Part shown: in pieces, positions 24,001-36,000 of the stretch | How positions within the stretch are numbered: the stretch's first letter is position 1 | How the letters are laid out: every line of letters begins with the position of its first letter | NCBI GenBank assembly: GCA_963978905.1 | Contig: OZ022260.1 | Coordinates: 41,662,259 to 41,726,258, forward strand | DNA: 64,000 nt | From: Trichostrongylus colubriformis | Taxonomy: Eukaryota > Nematoda > Chromadorea > Rhabditida > Trichostrongylidae | Reading direction: 5' to 3' | Made by a program: the position numbers and the translations under genes | Notes under the pieces: generated by a model | Told to the model about the DNA's origin: nothing | Databases searched by the model: none | Seen by the model: only the letters and a program-made list of their open reading frames with translations

Positions 24001-27000
24001 ATACCATCCAGGCTTTGACAATGCACATTACTGTAGTTTTTGTCCACGCAGCCAGGAAACATCAATGTACTGGCCTATTGTTGCCTTGTAAAATATTGGG
24101 CTTGGCTTTCTCTTTCAATCAAGGCAGAATAATTTTTTTTGGGTGAAGGAAGCCAGAGATTTTTCACTCTTTCTTTAAAATTTTGATTATCAGGGAGAAT
24201 CATCTTATCATTTTCCATTCATACGTGTTGCAAAACTCAAGTGGTCTATAATTCTCAGTGAAACCTCCCATAGATGTGAGGTAAGGAAAAGGTATTTAGT
24301 AATTAAATTGATTAATATGTGAAGCAACAGCTTCAAAGAGGAAGGGTGCATAACTCAAAGTTTGGAAGCCCTCTCATATTATTCCCGTGATTGATTCCGC
24401 CATTCAACCGAAAGCTAAGGAAATTGGCTATTTGGGTGCGGCACATCGCTATTGATAAAGTTGCCTCTTCTCTGTCTCACCAGTGTCCCTCCAGCCTAGT
24501 AGGAGGCATTGATGGGTGGTGTTTTTTGTTTTCCAAAATATTACAAAAATCAGGGTGAACGCTACACTTCTTAGGAATCTCCTCCATTCGGCTTACTGCC
24601 CTATCGGTTTTCTCAGTGTTCGTTTTGATTTCCATCCTTTCCCAATTCCTTCAGCAACCAGCAGTTATAAGAACCGAAACCTCTTCGAATATTGCATGAT
24701 TCTGATTCAGGCTGATCTGGCGCTCACATCATTCCCTTAAATCTTCAACATTTACTTTATCGCTTCTTAGTCATTGTATTGCTTCCAGTGCACATACGAA
24801 GACTCCAGCTGTTCTGAATGAAAACCGACCCAATTTCGGAAAGGTTTTTTTCCAGCAGCGATATATGGGCTGCATTACTGTGGAAAGGATCAACGGGTCG
24901 ATCGATCCATGTCGGCAATCTATTTTTGTGGCAGAGATCTATTTCTTCCAACTAGAATGACAGTTTTACGCGTTCGGACAGCACATAACGTCGTCACAGG
25001 AATTGTCTGTGCCGTATGAGGATCACACGAAACGCCATTCGTCAGAAAAGATGCTCTTGTTGCGCTACTTCAATGACGTTCGAAATAGAAAACTAGGTTC
25101 AATAAATGCTCCTCTTCGCCATACTCGGGGAAAGATGATGGATTAGTGGCCAGAAATTGTGGCACCTCAGTTGAAAGATCCGAACGCACCAGGCTATAGA
25201 AAGACAAAATACATAGCTGATTGTAAGGACCAGAAAGACTGTCATCTATTATAGCGATTTCGAGTGTAATTCGGAAACATGGCACATTTCTAATAATTTA
25301 TCAACTAAGCCTTCGAGTGGAGTTAGCGCAGTGGCGTAAACAGTACTTTGTCAACTTATGGAGCCAGATTCTCTGAGTGAACGCCCTCAGCGCTGGCTGG
25401 CTTTGCCGTGCATAGTTTTTTTCTTACTTTCAAACACCCTAATACTAGATGGAACACAAGCGCATGGCTTATACCACTTAAGGTCAGATTGAGCTACTTG
25501 AAGACCAGTGATGGTAAAGGCCGCGGAACTATAAAGCTGAAACTTGCTAATTTATAGCGTACACATCAAGTAGGTTTGGTGTAATTTTGGTTTATTTATG
25601 AAATAAAATTTATATCGACTGTGAGGCGCAAGAATCTCCATGGCCATCACAAAAACGTTTTGTGATCGAAATGTCACCAATACCGGTTACACCCGTGAAT
25701 CGTTACAATTTTACGCCAAAGTGTACCATTAGGACGTTCTGCATCATTTCCTTAGGTTTCATGAAACATTTTCAGGACTTGTTAAACGAGCCGACGCATC
25801 AATCTGTGCACACACACAAGGCGAGAATACCGTAACATGGAAAGCAGTTGGCGATACTGTAGAGTTTTCGATTCAACAAGATGTGAAAGAAGGAAAATGG
25901 TGGTCTGCTATCGGTATTGGACGTGGAATGCAGGTGAGCTTCGCTTTAATTCGGCTTTGGTATCGGATGCTTATCAGTAAGATAGTGATAGTCCTGGTCT
26001 TTTGAAAAGTACACTACAATTTTATGTAGGGAGTGGGTTTCTAAGTAACTACACAGAAATCCATAGATTAACTACGGGTAAAACAAGCAACAGAAGTCAC
26101 AAGGTATTTTATTACATATTAGTTGTAGTTTCAATTGAGCGAGTTGAAACTTCGTCCATTTTCTTTTGACGGTTCAAGATCCTTGAGCAAAAATCAGCGT
26201 TCACTTACTGGATGGTTCAATGAGGATTCAGGCGTTCTCAATTGAGTGAAGTGGGAAAAAGGGCAGAGCTACTTACGACGGGAAATCGCTTCGCGGCGTC
26301 GCATCCGCGGCGCCACCGGTACGACTTGCCGAATCGATTGCCTTTGGGAGCCCAGCAGAGCGTGGCTGCGTCACCTCTACACTTTCACCCATGCCACACT
26401 GCCTCGCTTGAAGGCCTCGCTCCACCTATGCTCTGCCACTGGCACTCACCTCCGTCGCGTCGTTCGCCGCAGGCGGCCACGCGATATTCAGGCGTGAGTA
26501 GCCTCACCCGGGAGAAAGGAGACAGGTACCTGTACGGGATCCTAGCCATTGACTATTATTTGATCATATCTCAATAAAGTATACAACAGGCGGAGCTACT
26601 GAACCATGACCTAGAACTGATAGCGCTTGAGTGTTCCCTTGCTCTTGATTTGATAGTTTGTAGACTGTTCCCTTGCTCATGCTCTTTCGAATAAGGTTAA
26701 TAGGTCGATTGTGAGCACAACTCAACAGACCAAATGGAATACATCAGCTATCACATTTAAGATAACAAAACTTCTGCGAAGTTAGAAACCACTGATGACT
26801 GAAAAATTCTGTGGAGGTAGTTCTCTAGCGAAAAATGAATTGCCTGTACGACCTCACTTGTTTCTCTCTGAACAGTCCGTTTCATAGATTAACGTGTGAA
26901 TTTAGAACACAAGTTTTGCAGCGCGACGTCCTAAGCCGTATGATTTATTTATTTATTTATTTGATTTATTTATTTATTTAATGCATCAAGTGGTGTGCAC

Positions 27001-30000
27001 AAGAGTAGTTTAGAAATAAGTAAAAATAATAAAATGTTTGGGAATAAGTATAGGTGTAGGTATGAGTACAAGTTGGGCTAAAGCGATAACGATGTGCTTT
27101 GCCTTACTTTAGGCGTAGTCGCTTCAAGAACCAACTAACACGAACCTCCTGCCACGCACTCATCACGTCGCACACAACGCGAATCTCCTGTTCCTAATGG
27201 CACACACCCCGCAGAGTAGGATTATATCTCTACCTTCCACTCCGAACCTTTGCCACATATGCTAGCCGTGAATTAAGTTTTCGTACGTAGGCGAAAGTGT
27301 GAAAGCTCGAGGAGTCTCAGTTCGTGGGCTCGATTTCAGGTGTGTTAAGTGGCTGAATGACCTTGGCTGTTCCCTGAGCCGAATAATCTAAGCTGGTGGT
27401 CCAGGCTGTGTGAACGTATGCTCCATTAATCCAAGTTGCCTTGTCGTCGCACCTAGATTCTCAAAAACGTGTTTCAGCTATTCTCAGCAAATACTAGACG
27501 GCCGACAAGGGCTATTATGACCAACGTGCAAGTTACACGAGGTTTCAGTTCTTCGTCTCAACCTTGGTCGACGGCTCATTTTCGCTTCCACTTAACCGAA
27601 CCGCGCACCGATCGGCTCCGAATTGCCCATGAAGACTCTTCAAGGTTCACACGTCGTTGGACAAAAACCATGAAGAACGTGGGCGGTGGCTTTGTGGGGG
27701 AATGGCCATTGATTGTGGGAATGGGAATGCGTGACAGGAAAAACCATTACCTGTATAGCAAACATTTTATGAGTTATATTTTATTTCCACATGAGACTGA
27801 TCTGATTTCGAACCGGTTCCATAGTAGTATGTGTACACAAGTTTAAGTGTCAGTTAAGAAAACCTCAAGATGGGTCTTGTTTTGTCCTCTGAAAGGGGTC
27901 GTATTCGTTAAAGTAAAGCTCTATCGACACAAAGAGGGCTAAGAAGCGAAGTGAAGTTCCAAAGGAACACTTCACGATGATCTTGATGGATTATTGCGTC
28001 TAATAATGGAATTACCCTAAAGTCTGGTAGATAAGTCCGCCCTCACGCGGTGTCGCGCGCATCACAAGCAGGCGCAGTCTTCAAAGAACCAAAGATGGAG
28101 TAATTGAGGAAGCTGTGATTTATAGGTTGTATAAAAGCGACTAGCAAGTAGAGTTGTGGTCGCGCGAGGGATGAAACGGAAACATCACAGTAGGGCGAGA
28201 AAAGAGAACGAGCGAGAGGAGAATCGTTGTCAAGCGGGAGTTTCAATGGCACGATGGTTTTGGCAATGAAATAGCGGTTGAATAAAAACTTTTTACCACT
28301 TCTTTATGATGATTGTATACAAAGTCTCGCGGACATGCGTCTTTCACCTTATTTTTTCCCTGTTAAGCGCGCTTCTGCTTGCCGCGTCAAGTTTTTGCAC
28401 CTGATGTGAGCCCTCCTTCTAGTCATCGAGCCCTTTGAAATGCCTGGACTACTTATAATCAGCAGCATATGGGAGGAATAATAAAATTGTCTCGTAAGAT
28501 TTCATCAATAAATCTGCGTGGAGCAGAAGGTGGAAGTTGGCAGAGGAATCAGGAGGGCATGATTTCAAGGCGTTGGAATCTTGGTGTATAGCCTTAATAA
28601 ACAGGCAGAAGTTGACTCTCAGAAGGAGAACCAGCGTAAGGCAACCTTTTAGGTATTAGAAATAGAGTAGAATGAACATTTCCTACAATTCTGTCATTTA
28701 CAAGGCTAAAGGGTGCATCGCGATCCTGTATTCTTTGAAGACTGCGTCTGTGTCTGCCGCGCACGACACCGCGTGAGGGCGGACTTATCTACCAGATATC
28801 AGGGTATAGTCCATTTTCCAACGCCTAGCAGGACGTGGCCTACAGACCTGGGTGGGCGAGAGTGAGAGTACGTGGCGAGAGTGAGAGTGTGTGGCGGGGT
28901 GAAAGAGTTTGATACACCCTCACCCAAGTCCGTAGGCCACGCCCTATCAGGCGCTCCGAAATGGACTGTAGAGTCTTTGCATGGTTAGCTAACGAAGAAA
29001 AAAATGTGGCAAAAACCACTTGAAATGCACAGAATCGACTTTCTTTGGTATCCTTAATATATGCAATCCCCGAGTGGAAGAAGGCGCTACGGCAGATCTA
29101 CGATAGAGGCGAGAAAAGGTCAGGGAGGAGAGACGAGCACAGAGGCAAAGATCACGTGGTTGTATCGCTTCCACCAATCGCGTCCGACATGGGAAGAGGG
29201 CGGGGGGAGTGGTTAGTTGTTGATCGCTGTTTGAGCGGGTTAGCAAACTAATCACTAAACGTCGCACCGAGTTAGTGTGCGTCTTGCTGCCTGCACACGG
29301 AGGATACTGAAACACTCCACTTAATGCGAGAAGCACCCTTGTGTAAATTTTGGACCCTCCGGAGCTATACAACTCTGAAGCGCTTGACGCCTGTTTATGG
29401 GATGAACAGGTCGAGCGGCTGCACCTCTTCAGGGGACAATATTTTCAATCAGTTGAATCATCAAGTTCATAACAAGAGAGTCAATTGTCGGTTCTCATCA
29501 AACACCTTTCAGTGAATGGGAGGTTCACTCCGAAGTGACTGATATCCTCTGTCGTTAATGGAAAATCAAAATGAAGTGAGAATTTTCGCGCAAAATCGAG
29601 TATTGATCTGAATGGATCTGAAATGATCTGAACGTGATTTTGGCCACAAAAATTATTATGCCAGAAATCCTCTAAAATATTCTTCTTTCTGTAGTGGTTT
29701 AATTATCCTCAACTAGAGAAGACCAAACACTTTAAACAGTCCATGGATACGGAATAGTTAAGACTGATGCAGCTAAAGTCTTCCCTAATGCACAGTGCTG
29801 GAGTTGAACACTCCCAGGAGCCAGTCGGATCTTGCGTTCCTTAGCAAACTTGTAGTTATTCGAAATTCAATCACATTCGACTAGGGAATCGGAGAATGTG
29901 GGGATGACTTCAAGGATTTTCAATGAGCGAATGTTCAGGATTTGAAAGTGGCTATTGCTTTCATGGAAAATGGTGAAACAAAATCGATAGGAGGATTTCA

Positions 30001-33000
30001 AACGCAAGGATATGGGGTGCCTAAACCTGATGATGACGTTAAGCCACAGCTGATTAATGAAGTAAGTCGCATTTCCAACTATTTCACGGCGTTTGAATAG
30101 CGTAGTGACCGTAAATTGACTTTGAATGTGGGAGTTTTGATGCAAACCCACCCTCCGGTCAGCTTTGTCGCTCTGACAGAACGGACCCTTTAGGAATGGT
30201 TGGAGTGATGAAAAGAGACTTTCCAAAATGGCAAAAATGTTAACAAAGGCACTTTACAGATGTTCTGCACATTTGATCATTCTTACAGCTTTGCAGCTTT
30301 GCATAGTCGACGAATGCACGGCTCATTTCGAAAAAGGGGTCGGAAATCTGATTTAACTATGGGCATTTTTTTAGGGCTCAAAAATCGCAAATGGCAAGTC
30401 AGTTGTGCGATTTACAATTCCACAAGGTGTCTTTGAACGGTATACGGTAAGTCATCATTCAATTCGATCGATTATTGATTGATTTCCATTGATGTCTGGT
30501 ATTCAATTAGGACGATAGCGGTTGTGTTACGCTGCAAGTTGCTGTGTTAGCTGGTGAATGGACGGAAGACTACGTCGTGAGAAAGCATAATGTGAGCGAA
30601 CGAATTTCTTATTCAAAATTCACGAAATATCTTTTAAAAATTGACGTGAAAATAAAAATAAAGTGAGAATTAATCTCTTATCCAAAATTAACGAAATATC
30701 TTCAAAAAATTGACGTGAAAATAAAATTGAAGTGAGAATTTTCGCGCAAAATCGAATATTGATCTGAATCAATCTGAATGTGGGTTTGGCCACAATAAAT
30801 AATTTATTATGCCAGAATCTTCTAGAATATTCTTCTTTCCGTATTGGCTCACTATAATGGTTTACTAGTGTTTATGTGTCAAACGGTTATGTAAGGTAAA
30901 GTGACAGTTATCCATTCAGCAAACTCCAGAAGCTGTCTTGGTCTGTGGAATTGAACACTGTCAAGACGAAAACGTTGTCAATCATGAGGAAACTGAACAA
31001 ATAACGCAGGAAAGCGTCACAAAAAGTCAGTTTCCGATTGATTACTTCATATTTTTCCTGAAATTTTCCCGTAACCATATGCGGTCATTCTTCATAATCT
31101 ATGAGAAGCGAAAAGACTAGTGTGGGTGCTTCGATGGTTTAGGTCACGGAGGAGGGGAGGGGGGGGGAGCGGTCGTTGGCAGGTGGGTTGGCTACTGGAT
31201 CTGAAAGCATTTATGCTTTGTGACAAAAGTGCTCGTGCGTTTGACAACTGTGCCCGCAAACTGCAACGCACGCCCCGTTATCAATATTCTCTAAGTCTTG
31301 TGTTCGTATTGTTTTTTGGTATTGCTCACGAGTTTTACATGGCAGCTTGCCCTCAGTAACCACCTTACTGTGAGAAGCGTTGCAAAATAAAAAAGCGGTA
31401 GCTTATCGATTTTCTTCGACTGTTATTGGTCAGGGATAGAGAGTACGCAAGCAAGTAATTAGGCGTCTTAGGGTAAGTGGCGATTGGTCGAATTCTCGCG
31501 CGGCCACCCGCTAGTCAAGGATAGAGGGTATAAAAGCAGGTAATTAGGCGTCTTAGGGTATGTGGCGATTGATCGAATTTTCGCGCGGCCACCCGCGACG
31601 GGCAGCGCGGCGAGTGCGAGTCGTTTGCAGCTTTATCTGTCGAAACAGCAACAACAGCAACATAGTAAACTTCCGAAGCTTTCAACCTGCAATCTTTGAA
31701 GATCCCTCACGGTACCAACCCACTACGTCTTGAGCGAAATTGCAAACGCCTGTAGCAAGTCGTACTGAAGGTATCGCGAGTGCGACACCGCGAAGCGAAA
31801 GTTCGACCAATCGCCACACACTAGCCGTCGTACTTGAATGCGACGTGACCACTCAATTTTGTGCAGCATCCCACTACCCTGCTTCACACATAGAAGGGAG
31901 TTAGTGATTACAGAGTCGTCTGATACTGATGTACCTACTGAAGAGGAAGGTATCGTGAAAAAAGACGAATTGCCTGCTCAAACCGATGAGACAAACGGTG
32001 AGTTGCACTTATTACTGAACCCTGCATACGTCTACCATTTTCTATAGCTTGGATTTTCAAGTAATAACTAACAACGAGTGAGTTATTGAAAATTCCATGA
32101 ATCAATCGTTAAGACGTGGAACAGTCTGCTTTGCGAAGCCCGGCTCATGCTGTGGAGTCAGATTCAAGTGGATCGGAACCTCCACTCAACGAGACATCAA
32201 TTTTTGCTTCTGCTGCTGGTTCGATCGACTCCGTTCCGGAAGGTCTGTTAAATCTTTTTAATGCTCGTCTGAGGCTAATATATCCACATTATTACTTTTC
32301 AAGCTTTTTTTATAGAAAGGCCCTGAAATGGTCAAATAACATTTGTAACAAATCTATTGCTTCGTGACAGCACAAGCCATGAAACTATTGTTATCAAACA
32401 GGACACGTAGTTTTTGTACTTTGCTTTGGTAAAGGAAATGGTAATAGAAATATAATAGAATCTACTGGAATCTGTGACAGTCTAAACCATAAAAGGCGTT
32501 GCTACTGCGCTCAAAAAGGACTTTTCCGTCTATAGAACCGAATTTTTGTCGACCCCAAAATGAGGAGAGCCTTTTTTTCTGCAAACTTCGACTGCGAGAT
32601 CTTCTCATTGAGCGATCTCTAATCGAGTGATTGGATCTCTTTGACAAAATGACGAGCAGCCGCTCATGAAAGTTATGCCATCACATTCAGGAGTACCTAA
32701 AGCCAGCATTATTATCACGAGAACTCATCTCAGCTTTTACCACGAGGGGCTCAGTAGTCGCGATGGTTGAAGGAATCGTCCACGGGAGTATGAGTTTTTC
32801 TGTTGCCCATATATACATATGTTGTATTTGCCTAATGTAGGCTGCATTCAATGCGAAAAATGTGAATCCGGCCAAGATACAGCACTACAAAGTCTCGGCC
32901 GGTGGGCGGGGCCTCTGAGCAACTGCCTAGCCCTCGTCCGTCTCGGTCGGAGACGCAATGTAGGAACAGAAAGTTACGTAAACAGTCCCACTCTCCGTAC

Positions 33001-36000
33001 CCAGCCGCGTCGAAGACAGGACAGGACTTTAAGCTGGAAGCCCCGACCTTCCGGGCAAAATATGGGTAGCTGTATCTTGGCCGAATCCCCACTTTTTTGC
33101 TTGAAACTTTGTATGCTGCCCTTATTAGACAAATACAACATAAATATAAGGGTAAGAGAGAGACTATTTCTCCGTGGACGATTGTTTTATGGGGTATCAG
33201 ACTCTTCCACTGGTGTGAGAAGATAGATTTCCTGTCCTGAATGAGCAATTGGGTTGCGTATATTCACGTTAGACCCATTGATAGTTCTATTCAGACCTTC
33301 CACGAAAAATGGAAGTTCTGCTCATTGTTGCGCCCTGGTTTTCGCACCAATGATTAAGAAGAAGCCTCTGAGATTAACACAATATTTTCAGGATCAGGAG
33401 TGAATGAAGCGGAATCAGGTCCCGACTTGAAATCTGAAGAAGGTCAACGTCCCACCGAGGTTAATTTTTGATGTTTTATCAGAAGTTACGCACCTTAAAT
33501 TGTTCCGAGAGAAGTCTTTTGATGAGCTCACAATGTCTCAACCTGTGAACGGTTTCAAATTTTTGCGAAAAATTCTTATTCGGAACTTACTTGGCATTTT
33601 TTATTTGATATCCTGTGATATGCATGTTCCTCACAGTCAAAAGTGGGGTTGAAATCCTATTCGAAGCCCATCCCCGCATCGTAACTGTGCGCGACTACTG
33701 CATTACTATGGAAATGTTTATCTTTGGTATAACCTGGGAATAAGCATGAAAAGGCTGAAAGTTTTATAAATTTTTCTTTAAGCGCACTGAGGTGGACGCT
33801 GTACCAGGAGGAACCGTAAGATCTGCTTTCAGTAATTTGCATTTCTTAACTTTTTATTTTGATTTTTCTGAATCTTTCTTCTAATTATGCTTGAAGGAGG
33901 AGATAGCAAAAGAAGGAATCGAATCCAATCAAACAACCACTGTCTCACTCCTTACACCTGCCAACAGTGAGTAGTTTTTTTAATTAAAAATGGTGCACTT
34001 TGGTCCATGCCAATTATGGGGGGTAAGTTAAGATAAGTCCAAAGTCTTATCAGTTACCTTTTGAAGAAACGATTAAGTAACGTAAAAAATTTAGTATTCC
34101 TTTATTTTCGACTGGCATTAGTTTCCACACACTTTTATGTGTGACATGGCAGTGTTCGGAATTGCACCCCAACGACTTGTGTTGATTCTTACTGTCATCA
34201 CAGAAACGAAAAACAAGTTTCACAAGGCACAGTTTCTTATGAGAAAGACAACAAATAATAGGCCGTTAGGCCCCGTCCATACTTTGCGCACCGACGCTGG
34301 CACCGGTGGCGACGGAATGTAACGCCAGCACCGGCAGCGATCGCGTCAAAATCATATGCACACCGCCGACCACGGCGGCACCCTGGTGACCAACTCCGTT
34401 TGCAAAACGCTTGACCAATCACATTAAAGTATGATGATCGCGGCAAGAGCCACAAATTCGAATTCGAATTTCGGCATAGTACCAAACTATGCATGATGAG
34501 TGTGGGGAGAGCTTACGACTTCGAATTCAAATCTTGGCATAGTACCATACCACGCCAAATTCGAATTTGAATTCCTGGGTACTCGCCACGATCACCATAC
34601 TGTGGTGTGGTTGGGTCAAGCGTATTACAAGGGAGCGCGTCACCAAAGTGCCGTCGTGGTCGGCGGCGATGCGCAAAGTATGAACGCGGCCTTAGAGTTA
34701 GAGTAACAGAGGCGTGGCTCTCTCATGATAAGTCAGGAGGAGTTATGAAGGGCAGGACTTTTACAAAGAAGGACTTCGCACTTGAATGTACTTTGTGGGT
34801 TTGATTCTGGGCATCGTAAAAAGCATGGAACTGCCAAATTGCTTAAAACGAATTTTAATAGAATTTATTTCAGCTTCTGTGGAACCTTTAGCGAACGAGA
34901 CTATTGCTCAAAATCAAACTATCGAAGAGTCAGCAAAGGTTCTCCAGCCGGCTTCGACTATAGAACCCGCGCCCGCCACTCCAGTAACTCCTGTAACTAA
35001 TGTCACCGTAACTCCTGGGATACCACTTGTGCTCACAAAAACGCTTATGCCTGATGTGGCAAGGATTCTGGAAACTGGTGAGTTGATTGTCTGCATAAAT
35101 CTCTCGCCTAAGAAGTGAACTGTTGAAAAGGCTGTTTTGATTTCAGGATGCGACGAAGGTCATACAGACTTAATGGTTTGTGAAGGATACTTTACCGAAT
35201 ATTTGAACAAGGTGAAGGAATGGGCTGAGAGAAACAACCAAGTATTTGGAGAACAGATGTGGAAGGTTAGCGCAGTATTATTGCAGACATACTTCGTTTA
35301 TATTCCGTTTACACCCGTGTTCGAAGCTCGTTCAGGCTAAGACCTTACGGTTCGGGAGGGGGAATTGTTCAATAAACGTTATGACGTTAGTTAAAAATGG
35401 CAGACTATGATGAAGGGACTCAAACCTGGAGGCACAGTAAGGAGAAATCACAAATATTAGGTTGATTAATAATAAATCGGACAAATGGTAGTGATGATTT
35501 CTAGAGATCATAACTCAGCAACGAGTTAACGAAAATGGATGCGCGAGGTACCGTTGGAATGAGAATGAAAAGCTCTTCAAAGTACTGCAATATAATCACT
35601 CCAAAGTAGTTCCATTCCGCCACCATGCCGCACGATTTCAAGCCGTCCAGAGACCACATCCGCAACGTCATAATATTTATATGGCTATCTGGCCAGGAAC
35701 CCGCGGATATCGGCAGACGTCTGATAGAAGTTCACAAGGAGCATGCCCCCGCCAGAAGTACAGGGTACTTGTGCATTTGAAGTTTGCGTCAGGCGACTAT
35801 TCCATCGAAGACGAAAACCGCTGTTGGTGGAGCGTACACGGCGTAGAGTACTGGGAGCTACTCGATGAAGGTACAACTGTATCCGCCGACGTCTACGTTC
35901 GTCAATTACGAGTATTGAAGGCAAATGCCCAAAATTCGCAACGGCGGCGGTCACATGTCTATTCCCAGCACGACAACGCGAGACCGCACATTGCGAGATT

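Larger units (their letters stand above)
25934..29938 (+). other. Intron 4 of the DOMON gene
   Basis: This 4-kb intron holds a TTTA microsatellite (26940-26983), two adjacent TIR elements (28015-28804 and 28807-28968) and one half of a dispersed direct repeat (29570-29705). The remaining stretches show no recognisable gene. Confidence 0.6.

Noticed and set aside
26242..26577. Plus-strand frame of 111 codons
   Set aside because: It lies inside intron 4, overlaps another open frame, and is composed of Arg/His/Ser-rich text without a domain.
32462..32647. Small minus-strand frame with an RSRSRS stretch, like an SR protein
   Set aside because: It lies in a repeat that recurs at 37155-37310, has no RRM and sits inside an intron of the DOMON gene.
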